NCBI GenBank assembly: GCA_036850595.1
Contig: CM072162.1
Location: 24,225,549 to 24,289,548, forward strand
Direction of reading: 5' to 3'
Source of the DNA: Rhyacichthys aspro
Taxonomy: Eukaryota; Chordata; Actinopteri; Gobiiformes; Rhyacichthyidae
DNA: 64,000 bases
The position numbers and the translations under genes are program-made. The notes beneath the pieces were generated by a model. The model was given only the letters and a program-made list of their open reading frames with translations, was not told the DNA's origin and searched no databases. This document shows positions 1 to 13,200 of the stretch, piece by piece. How positions within the stretch are numbered: position 1 is the stretch's first letter; each line of letters begins with the position of its first letter.

Positions 1-513
1 ACTCTGGTGAATAAACCCCGGTGAATAAACTCTGGTGAATAAACTCTGGTGAATAAACTCCGGTGAATAAACTCTGGTGAATAAACCCCGGTGAATAAAC
101 TCCGGTGAATAAACTCCGGTGAATAAACCCCGGTGAATAAACTCCGGTGAATAAACTCTGGTGAATAAACTCTGGTGAATAAACCCCGGTGAATAAACTC
201 CGGTGAATAAACTCCGGTGAATAAACCCCGGTGAATAAACCCCGGTGAATAAACCCCGGTGAATAAACTCTGGTGAATAAACCCCGGTGAATAAACTCCG
301 GTGAATAAACTCTGGTGAATAAACTCTGGTGAATAAACCCCGGTGAATAAACTCCGGTGAATAAACTCCGGTGAATAAACCCCGGTGAATAAACCCCGGT
401 GAATAAACCCCGGTGAATAAACTCTGGTGAATAAACCCCGGTGAATAAACTCCGGTGAATAAACTCTGGTGAATAAACTCTGGTGAATAAACTCTGGTGA
501 ATAAACTCCGGTG
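1..513. repeat. 14-bp minisatellite
   Basis: Tandem array of a 14-bp unit of the form AAACYCYGGTGAAT, differing only at the CCCC/CTCT/CTCC positions, about 36 copies. It runs off the left edge of the window and probably lies in an intron of the collagen gene that follows. The array ends at the GTGAGAG near 513. Confidence 0.95.
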
Positions 514-1998
514 AGAGTTGGCAGCACTGATCCTGTGGCTGTTTGACGGTTGTTCCTTTGTCTTCGCAGGTCTTCCTCTCCCCTTTCCCTCCCTCCACTT
601 TGCTCTTTGGCCCGAGCCTCTGTCTTTTTACTCTTTATTTCTTTATTTTCGGCCGGGGTTGCCCTTTCTCCCTCTCACAATCCTGTTCCTTTTTGCATTT
701 TCTAATCTCGTAGTCCTCCTCCTGAACTAAACCCTCCTGTAATCCTCCCGTAGTCCCTTCCTGTTCCTTCCTTTTTTAAACCCATTTCTGCTAAAACCTC
801 AAATTTCCAGCCAGTGCTTTTCCATCGCTGCAGACGTCGGCTCCACCAGAAAATCCATGCTTTTTAAATCTCAATAAATCTGAAAAACCTTTCAGCCGCA
901 GGTAAATGTTTTTTAAACCACTTCTAAAACCAACACAAAGTGGACATAAAAATAATAATAATAGTATTATTATATCTAGATTGAGGAAAAAGTCTGATTC
1001 CAAACAAGTTCCAGATGCATTTAGTGTTTATAAACCTGAGAAAGCATAAGCTAATGGTAAACTGTGGGTTAGCAGTTTTAATTATCTAAAACTCAAATGT
1101 TCAATTATTAATAAACGAATAGAGAATGACATTTGCGAACAAAAAGCCTCAAGTTTAATTGTTTTGTGAACGCTACAATAAAAGTGCATCTAACGTTAGC
1201 ATTTAGCCACAAACAACATTGAAGATAAATATTAATTTTATAAACGCACATAACTCTATCCACTATTTCTAAAGCGTAATAAAGTCAAATCAAACATGTT
1301 TTAATAAACAGTTTGTGCTAAATCAGCTGCTAAACTCTGGCCTGTTACAAAACTTTCGAAGATCAATTTAAATTTCCAAAAGCTCGATTCACACCAAAGA
1401 TGAAGTCACTTTGTTGAATATTTCAGAAGCTTCTGCAGAAGCATGAACTAGTGCAGCTCAGAGTCTAGCTTTACGCCACTGTTTAAAGCTTTGCCTGAAA
1501 ACATCCTGCTGCTTTTGTTCTGTTTTTCAGATCAACTTTAACTAAAGCTCCACGACATAAAGAAAACATGCTTTATACAATAAATATGTTAATTAACTTG
1601 ATTTGAGATTTAAATCCTTCTTAAAATAGTGTTAAAGGTCAACATCCGTCTCACAGAACATCTTCATGATGTTTGTTTCTGAAGGAGAGACACAGCTGTT
1701 ATAAAAGTTTTCCTCAGATTTATAAATATAAATATGAAAAGTACAAAGCTAATATTAATCCATCACTTCGCTGTGAGTTGAGCTGAAAACCCATGTCTAG
1801 TCTGATCAACCTTTAAAACAATAAAGTAACGCAGAGTAAACCTGGATGAATCCTGCGCTGGCTTTAATACCTCCTCTTAACTCCCTCCTACTCACTTCCC
1901 TTTCACTAAATACAGTGTCTTTAATAAAAGCAGACACTTGAGTCTAATGTAAAAGTGTGGAGGAGGACTAAAGTGTGTCCAATGGCTGTCGTTCGCAG

Positions 1999-4900
1999 GG
2001 AGAGAGAGGGAAGAAGGGCAACAGGGGGGCCAAAGGGGATAAGGGAGACCAAGGAGCCCCCGGATTAGATGCCCCCTGTCCTTTGGTACGTTTGAGGCCG
2101 ACCCCGGAGCCGCCGGAGCCGCGGGGAAGCCCTAAAGTACCGTCAAACCCAACAGAAGGGCTTCCTCGCGGCTCTGGGCGGCTTTAACCCGACTCAGGAC
2201 GGACCGGTCCAAGTCTGAAGACGTCATAGAAGCTAAACCTTCAATCAGAGCTTTTACCTCCTGCAAAAGCAAAATATTAGCTGCATCTCATCATAGTCTC
2301 ACAGGAAAATGGAGGGAACAGAAGCTTTGAGTGAAAGGGCTTCTCTACTTTCACATTCTCTTAAAAGGAATTCAATTAAAATGATCTTTATTGGGTCAAA
2401 ACAGACTGAAGCGGACTCAGACCAGAACTCCTGAGACACTTTCTCTTCCAGGAACGAGACTGACGGGAACCAGGGACCACTCTGGGACAGATTTATGGAC
2501 GAACATGAAAATAAAGACATAACTTTGGGAGGTTTAATGGAATTTTACACAAAACTGCAACATGTGGGACAAAAACTGGACCTTATCGTCTAAATCGACT
2601 TCACCGTGAGTCCGGTCTAACCGTGAGTCCGGTCTTGCGGTGAGTCCGGTCTAACCGTGAGTCCGGTCCCGCGGTGAGTCCGGTCTAACCGTGAGTCCGG
2701 TCTAACCGTGAGTCCGGTCCCGCGGAGAGTCTGGTCCCGCGGTGAGTCCGGTCCCGCGGTGAGTCCGGTCTAACCGTGAGTCCGGTCTAACCGTGAGTCC
2801 GGTCTCGCGGTGAGTCCAGTCTCGCATTGAGTCCGGTCCCGCCGTGAGTCCGGTCCCGCGGTGAGTCCGGTCCCGCGGTGAGTCCGGTCTAACGGTGAGT
2901 CCGGTCCCGCGGTGAGTCTGGTCCCGCGGTGAGTCCGGTCTCGCGGTGTGTCCCAGTTTGAGTCCGGTTCCCGTCAGTCCCGGGTCGGCTGCATGTTGAG
3001 TCCGACCCGGCGCCGGTCGGAGTCGACCGTCCACCGTGCGGTGAGACGGAGCGAGACCAACGCTGTGGACCTGGGTCTGGTCTTACAGGGTTTCCGGGGA
3101 TTTAAAGGAGAGAAAGGGGAGCCGGGTTTGCCGGGTCTGGACGGGCTGGATGCCCCCTGTCCTGTGGTACGGTGCTCACACTACATTTCCCAGCATGCAC
3201 TTCTCTAATGGCTAATGTTCAGGTTTATACAGACGACTAATGTGCTCACAGCATCTGGACTAAACCAGGTCTAAGCCAGGTTTAAACAGGACCAACCCAG
3301 GGCTATAATCCAGACTAAACCAGTGTAAACCAGAACTAAACATTTAACCTGGATTTACCTGAACCTAGTCTAAACCCAGGACCCAGTTAAAACCAGACTC
3401 ACAACTGGGACCAAACCAAGGACTGCACCATAGTCTAATCCAGGACTAAACCAGGTCTGAATCTGGATTAAAACAGGACTAATTTAGGGCTGGAACCAGG
3501 ACAAACTCATAATCAACCAGGACTAAACCAGGACTAAACCAGGACCAGACCAGGACTAAGCCAAGACTAAACCAGGACTAAACCAGGACCAGACCAGGAC
3601 TAAACCAGGACCAGACCAGGACCAGACCAGGACTAAACCAGGACCAGACCAGGACTAAACCAGGACCAGACCAGGACCAGACCAGGACTAAACCAGGACC
3701 AGACCAGGACTAAGCCAGGACCAGACCAGGACTAAACCAGGACCAGACCAGGACTAAGCCAGGACCAGACCAGGACTAAACCAGGACCAGACCAGGACTA
3801 AACCAGGACCAGACCAGGACTAAACCAGGACCAGACCAGGACTAAACCAGGACCAGACCAGGACTAAACCAGGACCAGACCAGGACTAAACCCAGTTCTC
3901 CCAGTGTTTCCCTGTAATACCACTGTTGGCCACCAGGCGCTGCTGCAGTACGTTGGTAGAACAGAAGCATTTACCCAGAACCTTGTTCTGTTTCTAGATC
4001 AGTTCCACCACAGAATTAAACACATAATGAACGTAGAATGTTCAGGTTCAGGATGGAGCAGCGTTAAGCTTTGATGCTGTCTTTAATGCACTGTTTATAA
4101 AGTTGATAAATGTTTGTGTGAAGGGTTTTTACATGTGTTTAATGGAAATCTGAGCAAAGAATAAAGTTAAACTGAACTGAATTATGAGCAGAGCCTCGGG
4201 TTCGGGTCTGGACCTACAGTCTGACACGTTCATACGGCAACAGTAGAAGGACAAACAACATATAAATCCTCTCAATCTGTCACAATACTTTATTATTTTA
4301 AAAACAGTCTTTCTGATCCATCTACTGTTTATTCTAAGGGATTGTAATAGATGAGAACTTCTATTCAGGAACAGAAAACCTTGGACAATCACATGCTCCA
4401 AAAAGGAGCGCTCCCATTGGTCGACACTTGTCACATGACGTTCCAGGAAGTTTAATAGCTGCAGATAAAGTGTATTTTCAGCTGAATATGTCTTTTAACA
4501 GAGAAACAGCTGAAAAAAGAAAAGCATCAACAGAGAAAAGGGAGGCAACGTAAAACACAGATAAATACTGTCAATTCAATCACGTAATGTTTAACGAGGA
4601 GGAGATAATTGTCGTCCTGACGCTGAAGTCACAGCTAAGCTAACGCTAAACTCTAAACTTCAGTTTGGTCAAATGGATTAGTATTTTGTGGTTTTATTTT
4701 GTAATAAAAGAGAAGCAGGAGAGGTCCCTAGGATTCTTTTGGAGGAGAGTCTGAGACTGGAACAAGAAAAGAACATCAGGGACTGGAGCGTTTCTTCACA
4801 CAAACACTGAAGCATGAGCTAACTTTAAAAACCCTCTTTATTTGCCTCTTTCTCACATTTCTCTCCTGGTTTCAGGGAGACGACGGTTTACCGGTCCCAG

Positions 4901-5022
4901 GCTGTTGGAACAAAGTGAGTCCACACTTTTATTTTTAGTTCCAGTTGTGTTTTTTTGCGGCGGCTCAGTCTGGCTCGAACTCACGACTCTAACCTCGACC
5001 TGTGCTCCTCTCGTTGCAGTGA
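1999..5022 (+). CDS. col13a1: Transmembrane collagen, COL13A1-like, 3' end (partial)
   Basis: This is the 3' end of a membrane-anchored collagen (collagen XIII/XXIII/XXV group), a type II membrane protein with Gly-X-Y triple helices that acts at cell-matrix and neuromuscular contacts. Three coding exons are visible: 1999-2085 (Gly-X-Y repeats ending GLDAPCPL), 3089-3166 (Gly-X-Y repeats ending GLDGLDAPCPV) and 4876-4914 (GDDGLPVPGCWNK). Each is flanked by AG/GT and all are phase 0. The fourth exon appears to begin with the stop codon at 5020-5022, because AAA is followed by GTGAGT and the next acceptor TTGCAG is followed by TGA. The DAPCP...DGLP..GCW.K ending is the hallmark of the family's C-terminal NC4 domain. 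COL13A1 is preferred over COL25A1 or COL23A1 because of the GCWNK end, as I recall it, and the nearby AIFM2 gene. Upstream exons lie outside the window. Confidence 0.72.
2594..2965. repeat. 17-bp minisatellite in collagen intron
   Basis: About 21 copies of a 17-bp unit, GTGAGTCCGGTCTAACC alternating with GTGAGTCCGGTCCCGCG. It lies between the two LDAPCP-coding exons. Each unit contains GTGAGT, a consensus splice donor. Confidence 0.9.
3240..3893. repeat. 11-bp (22-bp higher order) minisatellite in collagen intron
   Basis: A degenerate region grades into a regular array in which ACCAGGACCAG and ACCAGGACTAA alternate to form a 22-bp higher-order unit. It is the first member of an 11-bp family (ACCAGGTCTAA / GGTTTAGACCT) that recurs at many unlinked places in this window. 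Confidence 0.9.
4300..4789 (-). repeat. Unnamed dispersed repeat, copy A
   Basis: This is the reverse-oriented copy of a sequence of about 500 bp that also occurs at 14264-14760, 22166-22690 and 60500-60870. The shared core includes CTTCCTGGAACGTCATGTGA and a conserved short frame beginning MTSVDQWERSFLEH. The copy is nearly full length at its 5' end. Its 3' end diverges from the others after the GATCAGAAAGACTGTTTTT block. Confidence 0.85.
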
Positions 5023-5756
5023 CCCTAACTCTGGAATGGCTTGTGTGATGATGATGTACATAGGATATTTATTTTTGTACTTTTCCTATTTCGGTTATAC
5101 ACAAAGTAATTAAAAAAAACCATAAAGGCTTAAATATATGTCAGATTTTTGTACAGATGTTTATTTTAATACCTATAAAGTGTATTGAGTTTATATCTCT
5201 GCATTATTTGAGTGATAAGGACATACTGCAGCTACATGTGCATGATATTTGTGCATAATGAAGTGGAAAAGCTTATTAACTTATTATTTTACTGGAGTTT
5301 TTCTGTCACGGACCATGCTGCACCGAGACGTGGGGCTGGAAAGTTCTGGAAAGTTCTGGAAAGTCTTGGGAAGTTGGGCTCTCCTCAAAATGAACAACAA
5401 TGACACTGGGAAATGTAAAGATGTTTGTTCAGATCCTGAAGATAGTTTCCAAAATTATTTTAATTTAGTTTTTAAATGTTGAGGCCCAAGAAGTGGCCAA
5501 CTTTTGACTTTTTAAGGTTTTCTGTTGCACTAAAAAAGTTAAAGAATTAAAGTAAGGCATCAACTTTTGGTGCGTCTGCATTCTGAGCAATTTTGAAATA
5601 CTGAGGTCTCAAGTTTGGCATTTTAATCACCAATAATTTGGAGCAAGTTTCTTTCAAATATAAAAAAAAATGCATAAAATTTCAATAATGTAAACAGAAA
5701 TCCAAGGGTAAAAACATGTGGGAATTAACTTTGGTTAAAAAAAGAAATTCAATAAA
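5023..5756 (+). other. col13a1: Probable 3' UTR of the collagen gene
   Basis: AT-rich non-coding sequence follows the inferred stop codon. An AATAAA at 5751-5756 could serve as a polyadenylation signal. There are no splice-flanked coding segments. The extent is a guess from the nearest canonical signal. Confidence 0.35.
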
Positions 5757-8020
5757 AATATATAATTTATCATTGGTCTCTAAAAATAAACTAATAACTG
5801 TGATTATTTAATTTAAAGATTATAATCCCACTCCTCACTTATGAACAGGCTGCGTCCACACTAGAGTTTTTTAAGATGATTTAGACCCAGTTAGTTTCTA
5901 TAATGCTGTAGTTCATTCTGTATAATTTCATTTTTAGTCAAAAATATTGCGTCGTTTTCATTCATTAAAAACCAATCAGAGAGAGCCGTCCACACTAAAA
6001 CAGTGACGTGTCTTTGTTTTAGTCGTGTTTAGTTGAAGTTAAACCGAGTTAGTCCTGTTCCTTTAGCTGCAGTTAAACAGATGTCGTAGGTTTCCGCTCG
6101 ATCACTGTCGTATTTTCTTTTCTGATATTGCACTGTGTCGGTCCGAGGGCCTGAACGGCTGCTGGCAGCTGAACTTTAACTTATATCTGCAATATTTGGG
6201 TCCATTCAAATGCACCTGATGTTTTCAGTTCTGTGTAAATCTGCAGCTTCAAAATAATTCATCTGTAGTTTGTGGAATAACTTCAAGAAATGATTCAGTT
6301 CTATTTTCAGATTGTGACCATTATTCAAACCCATTTCTGACTGAACTAAAGCTATATTTGTCTAAGAATGTTTTAATTATGACGATTTAAAATCAGACAA
6401 AACTGGAGTATTTTCCTGTTTTTGTGTTCACTTTGAGGACGGTCTGACCCAGATTTCCAGACGATTTAAATGTTTGAATCGTGAGAACTACGTGTTTAGT
6501 TCTTCAGCGAGCTTCTCTGTGTGTTCTCTGTAAATACTTTTATCTGTTTTAAAGTTCTAAAATTTAGCTTAAATATCTGTTTAAAGGGAAGTTCAACAGC
6601 TGTTTTGCTGAAGTTTTGCTGCTCAACATTTACAGACAACACTGAAGTTAGCTTCGATTCACAGTTCATCGATGTTTATCTATGATCTTTGATCAATTCC
6701 AAAACAATGATTTTTTTAACAGATTTTGCTCAGTTTTCTGCAGAGTCTGTTTAAAAAGTGTTTTTTAAGCTGATAATGGGAAAATCCACATTCAGCAGCT
6801 TTTAATGTTGAACCCTGAGGATAAAGTTGTGTAAAGTTCTGAGTTTCTGTATAAATCCTGGAGGAACTGATCTTAGACAAAGCTTAAATAAATAAAACTC
6901 AAGAGACAAACAGTGAGGAAATGAGGTAATTACCAACCACCATGAAAGTTGCTAATGCTAACGTGAGCACAAACCTTTATCATAAACTTAATCTGTTCGA
7001 TTTTAAAGGTGGAAAATGGATCCTGTCTTTCATGTCTTTTTTGTGAATAGAAGCTAACTCCAGTGCAGTTCTTTGAGTCGGGTGACCGTATTTCTCCAAA
7101 CGTCAACTGGAAAACTGCTTTAAACTTTTACAAACAACAAGCTAAACTCAGTTTTGTTTAAAAAGCGTGATAAATTCATTTGCGTTTCTCTGGTGTTTTG
7201 ATTCGATCAAAGCCGGGACGCGGTGAGATACGGTCACCCTTTTGTTCGGGACACGCCGGCGCCTCAAGCCTTTGTTCAAAGCTAAAACCCGGAGTCGTCT
7301 TGAAGCTAACCTCATTAACTCCTGGAGTGAACCCGGACTGGACCGGACTGAACCGACTGACCGGACCTGCCTCTGCTGCTCATCACAAAGCTTCGTGTGG
7401 TTTGTGTTTGACTTGTGCCTGGTTTTAACGCTGTCGGAGTTTATCGTCGCAGATATAAAGGTGTTTGTGCTGCACTGTTACTGACCTGTATTAACTCTGC
7501 CTAAAGTGCTGTCATCATGGATTGAATCTGTTTTTGGAGTGTTTTATTGTGTTTGAGCTGATTCTTAATTAAACTAAGTGTTGGTTAAAAGAGAGTCAAT
7601 GTGAACGGGTCTGATTTCAGTGTCTTTATAAACATTCTCACAGGTTCGTCTTGACTTTAACGTCCTGCACAGTTTCTTTAACACAAATATAACCAATTAT
7701 GTTCCAGATAATATTTGTAAACCGGTTTATTTCAACAGTTCCATTAAAAACATGAGCTTCTTTTAGTTTGAACAGATTACAGACGGAAGCTTCATCAAAA
7801 ACAAGCCCAACACACTTTAATAATATTATAATAATCCAAACAAACTATTAGAAATGATCAGTTCTGCTGAATGGAATCAGAATATCTTTCATGATTTTAT
7901 CTCAGGTTAAGGACTAAAAATAATCACATTAGAGACTGAAACAGACGGAGGAGAAGTACATCACAGCTTTTTATTTATTGTATTTAGTCTGTGTGCGTCT
8001 GGAAACAGGATCACACTAAA
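5757..8020. other. Intergenic, no gene recognised
   Basis: AT-rich sequence. Short open frames around 7180-7484 have no family signature and no supporting splice sites. I see no transposon ends or RNA genes here. Confidence 0.5.
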
Positions 8021-8392
8021 ACTGGTCTGGTCTGGTCTGGTCTGGTCTGATCTGGTCTGGTCTGGTCTGGTCTGATCTGATCTGGTCTGGTCTGATCTGG
8101 TCTGATCTGGTCTGGTCTTATCTGGTCTGATCTGGTCTGGTCTGATCTGGTCTGATCTGGTCTGGTCTGGTCTGGTCTGGTCTGATCTGGTCTGATCTGG
8201 TCTGGTCTGATCTGGTCTGATCTGGTCTGGTCTGATCTGGTCTGGTCTTATCTGGTCTGGTCTGGTCTGGTCTGATCTGGTCTGATCTGGTCTGGTCTGG
8301 TCTGATCTGGTCTGGTCTGGTCTGATCTGGTCTGGTCTGGTCTGATCTGGTCTGGTTTTATCTGGTCTGGTCTGGTCTGGTCTTATCTGCAG
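8021..8392. repeat. TCTGG/TCTGA minisatellite
   Basis: A 5-bp-based array of TCTGG and TCTGA blocks over about 370 bp, between two stretches of intergenic sequence. Confidence 0.92.
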
Positions 8393-10210
8393 GTTAGGGT
8401 CAGTTCAAGATAATGTTAAAGCCACTGCGTAACTTTCAGTACAAGAATACATAACGTGTAAATATATAACGTCTCACTGACACAGCGCCGCCTGCTGGAC
8501 ACAACCCTCCTGTAACTGTCCCGGGACAGGACACTGGACCCTACAGAGTCAGATCTGTAGAATAAACTAAAATGACCCACTGTAAACAAACATGGCCGCC
8601 GCTGCCAGGACAGATGTACAGAGAGGGATCAGCGCCCTCTGCTGGACAAAAGTCCTAAAAACAACAATTTAAAGAGAAGTATTGGGGACAGTTGTAAAAA
8701 TCACTGCAGCTTTATTCTGAAAATACTGTCCTTTTTACTGTGGCCAAAGTCTTTTTTAATCCTGTCTTGGTCTTTCTTTCGAAGGGCCAACATCCGTTCC
8801 AACTGGCCAAGAAGTAGTCCCGGCTGAGCTCCTGAAGACCAGACACTTTTCTGGGATTCTCTTGGTGATTTTTGCCCAAACCTGGAGTGTTTTTCCAGGC
8901 GGCCGGACGCAGGGCCAGTACAGAACGTTTGGGTCTTTATCCGAGACGAACGGTGCAGGACAGAGACCATCTTTGTGGTTCCCATCTTTCGACCTCCGTA
9001 AACGCCGACTGTAGCGTGGGTTGAGTTTGTGGTGATTTGAGCAGCTCCCAAAGCCACTTTTCCAGAAAAACTCTCGGAAAACGCCTCTCGATGATTCCTC
9101 TTTATTCAATCACTGCCTTTTTATCCTTTTTCAGATGGATTTACACCAGCATCGTGCATGGGATTTTATTTGGAGTGTGTTCATGTAAAAACACACTGTT
9201 TTATTTTGAAAATGTAAGTATTGTACAATGAGAGCTACAGACTTGTGTATAAAGGTTTGTAAATAGGTTTCGGAAGAGTTTAGGGCCATTATTATTTGTA
9301 CAGATGGTTGATCATGTTTGTATTGGAAGATATTGTGCCCTTTCAACAATATTTTACTCAGTTTTTAGCACATTTAAAGAGTTGATTCATAAATAACTGC
9401 ACTGCAACTCCAGTAAAATCAGACCGTTTGATTTGGCCGTGTGTTTTAACGTTAGCAGCTGCTAAAAGTGGGACGAGACCATTTAGTGGAGATTCGTCAG
9501 AAACTAAAAACAGAACAGTAGGAATAGTGGTGCATTCAGGTGCTCCTCGGAAGTTGGAGTATTAGAGTTTGGAAGTGGTTCTTCTGACTTCAGTGTGTTC
9601 AGGTGATTTCAGTCGAAAAGGTCAGATTCTAAACCATAACAACAGGAAGATGGAGTCATAAATGTGTTAATGTTGTGTTTAAATCCAGTCACAGCAGCAG
9701 TTATTAGCAGCGCTTCAAGAAAAGGAAGACTATTCAAAACATAAGAAGTGAACATAACGTGTGTTGAAACCTCTAAATACAGACGGAAATAAATAAATAA
9801 CTAGTATTTAGTCTAAATAAGTCTAAATGGACAAAAACTAGTGTCAAATTATCAGGTGAGTTTGAGTCTGTTGTTCTGACTCTCTTATCAACTCGAGTTC
9901 CTGAGAGGCACCTGAATGCACCGTATGCATCTGTTTTTATACAGAGATATATTCCAGAAGTAAATTCCAACTCTACAAATGTCTTTGTCTTGATTAAGTT
10001 CAAAAGTCACGTAAAAGGATAAAAAAGAAAAAACATATTTACTTTTATTGCATTTTGTAATCGGCTGCATTTGGACATTTTGGAAGAAATATGTTTGTCT
10101 TTAGAGACTTCTCAGAAACGGGTGCATTTAGAAAAAGATCTGTTGAGTTTTAACGGCAACAAAAAGAGTAATTGAATACGGACCTTATTTTATATATGTA
10201 TATCTATCTA

Positions 10211-10290
<80 letters not shown>

Positions 10291-13200
10291 AAATTCAAAA
10301 GGAAAATATTTCAGATCAGAATTGTTGTGTTATATCTTTTAATGAGCGTTAACGTTAAGGCCATAAACAATGTTACTGCATTGTCTCTAATATTCACATA
10401 AATACCACTCACTTTGATCTGGTCCAAAGTGTGGGGCCCTTTAGGGGGGTACCAGACTCATGTTCCTGAGACTCTTCTGTGTTTAAAGCTGTTTCTCGGT
10501 GGAGCTCGTAACTCACCTGATCATGAGCCGGTCGTTCACTGGGGATTTAGGCCCGAATTTGACCTAATTTCAGGTTCGTTGTGTCCGAGTAGCGTTGTGT
10601 TCAGGGGCTAAAGCCGCATTAACCCCAACAGTGTAAATAATACATAATCATGTAAATAATAATAATAATAAATCATGAGCTGGGGTTTTCCTCGTTAGAT
10701 TTCCTCGTACAGAGTGAGTTCTATTTGAAACACTGTGTTCAGAGCAGTTTCTCAGAGAACTGGAGTTACAGTGCAGCTGAGACTGGGGCCGTTTTCATTT
10801 GGATTCAATCTTTACTTAAATCTTTAATGTTGACTCCTGCTGTTGCCAGTGTTCCTCATCGTTCCTGTTTCTTTGACGTGGACAGAATCATTCCTTTTGT
10901 TGAACAGCTGCCGTTGAACAGAACCTGGCTCAGAACCATTTGTTTTGATCTGAATCATATTTTTTGTGTTTGAGTTCTCCATGTGTGCTTTGGTTTGCAC
11001 TTTCCAAAGAACTCCTATTATTTTAACACACGTGAACAAATGTGTGACATTTTCATCTGTTCGTTTCATTCTCCAAATTTTATTTCGTTTTTACGTAGAT
11101 TTTTTGGGGAAAAATAATCAAATAATCAAAATACTCCAATAGTAATGAATATGAACAATGTTTCAGTCAGTGCTCCCCCAGTGGACACGCGAGGTACTGC
11201 ATTTCTAGACAATTGTTTTTGTCCAGAAGAAAACAGCCAGAATCAATCATTTATTCAGAAGTGACCCATTTTGACTATATTTTATAATCATTATATATTG
11301 ATGACAATCCTTTTAATTTCATTATAAATGGCTCATACACAGCAATACATGGTTATAATGTTTTACTTTATTATTTAGGCCCTAAAAAGACACCAATATT
11401 CAGAGTCGTATTAAAACATCTTATTCTTTGTTGATGAAAAAGTTCCTGTTGCTGCTGCAGTTCCACTCATGTCCACTGGGGGCAGAACACTGGTGAATTT
11501 GTGTGAGTTTAACTTTTTATTCATTTTTTTTGTTCATCCATTTACATTGGGGTAAATAACTTCCCTTTGGTGCAGTTTACAAATGTATTTTCTGCTCAAA
11601 TCTTTCTGTTTTGCACAAAAACTAACATTTTATTTTATTATTGAACATTACTCTTGTATTTATCTTGTTTTTTATGTAGTGTATTTGAACAGGATTTTCT
11701 TTGCAGCTACAGCGAACGTGGGCATCTTGTTTTTAGATTTGAATTCATATTTCATAATTTTGTGTCAGATTTGACTCTGGTCTGTGCACTTTGTTTCATC
11801 CGACTCAAAAACTGTTTTTAAGATTTAATGAAAAGGGCATTTGTCTGATGTTTTAGTGAAGTTGGACTGAATTTATTAGATTTTAATCCTAATCCAACCC
11901 ATTCTCCAGCTTTAAACAATGTGAGAGACAGTCGACCGTGAGGCACTACTTTTACAATTTATTTATTTATTTTAATCTGAATTTAACTGCTAAAATATAA
12001 AACTGATCTGAAGCTACGTTTTGAAACTGAGCATGTTACTATTAATCAAAAATAAGCTAAATTTCTTTGTGTATTTGTCTTTTTGTCACGGAACAAAATA
12101 TTTATACTAAAACAATATATATCTAATGTACTCCACTTTTGGAGCATTAATGTAAAAAAAGATAAAATATCAAATAACTCGAGACTTTAAATAAAATTAC
12201 TGTTTAAAGAATTTATAACGAAAAAAAAATCTCAATCACAATTTTGTGAAAATTTGTGGGTCTTTTATGACTCATTTTTACCACTTCATGAATCAAGATG
12301 AAGTTTTTGATTTTCAACATAAAACTGTAACTGTTTTATTCATAAATATATTATTTTGATTCATGATCGGTCGTGCAGTTTAAAACAGAATTCAGTATTG
12401 TCTCATTTTATCACCTCACAGTGTTTTCCATTTTCCATTTCAAGTTTCACATTCTTTTAACCCTGGTGTTTGTTTGTTTTTAATTTAGGAGCTGTTTACG
12501 CGACAAAGTTCTCTCTGAAAATAGAAACTTCTGCTTCATCCATTTCTTTAAACCTTTTCTTAAATGGATCTGTGTTTTTCAGGTTGTCTCGTTGTCTCGT
12601 AAACGGCTCCTAAACCGAACGTGTATTTCTCTGTTTCCTGGATGTAAAGTTTCTTGGTTTGTGTCAGATGAACATAAACAGGGCATTATTCAGTTTGCAT
12701 GCTCCTATTCTTTATATTTTTCCTGTTTTTGTGAATATTTACCGACTGTACATTAGTTAAAGTCGTGTTGTGTTGAAGAGATGTAAAGTTTCCCAGTGGC
12801 TCGAAGTTTATAATGTTATTTTTATGAATTATGTCCAAAAAGAAGAGATTTGTACTTTTTATAATCATCACCGAAGGCAGCTGTTTGTGGGCGACGCCAA
12901 AAACAGATTCAATACAATTATTATTATTTTGACTGAAATTTACCTGATTCTCAATAAAGAAGCATTTTGTGACTTTGATAAAGTCTGTTACAGGTTTGTT
13001 TGACGTGGAACTGATCAGAAGCAGCTCAGCTTTGTCCAGTTTCTCTTAAATATAATCACATTTAAAGCAAGTTTTTCACAAAAATGTTAAACACATTCTA
13101 AACAATCCAAAGCAGAACCTTCAGAATTCAACCAAAGAGCCACATTCTCTGACATTAATGATATAACCTGAAAGAGTCCATAAGCAGAGCTGAAAACTAA

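Noticed and set aside
1..513. Regularly spaced repeats suggesting a CRISPR-like array
   Set aside because: The units are contiguous with no unique spacers, and the genome is vertebrate.
8701..9109. Overlapping 117- and 118-codon minus-strand frames
   Set aside because: I tested them against Tc1 transposase and LINE motifs and found no convincing match. Chance frames or a very decayed repeat are equally likely.
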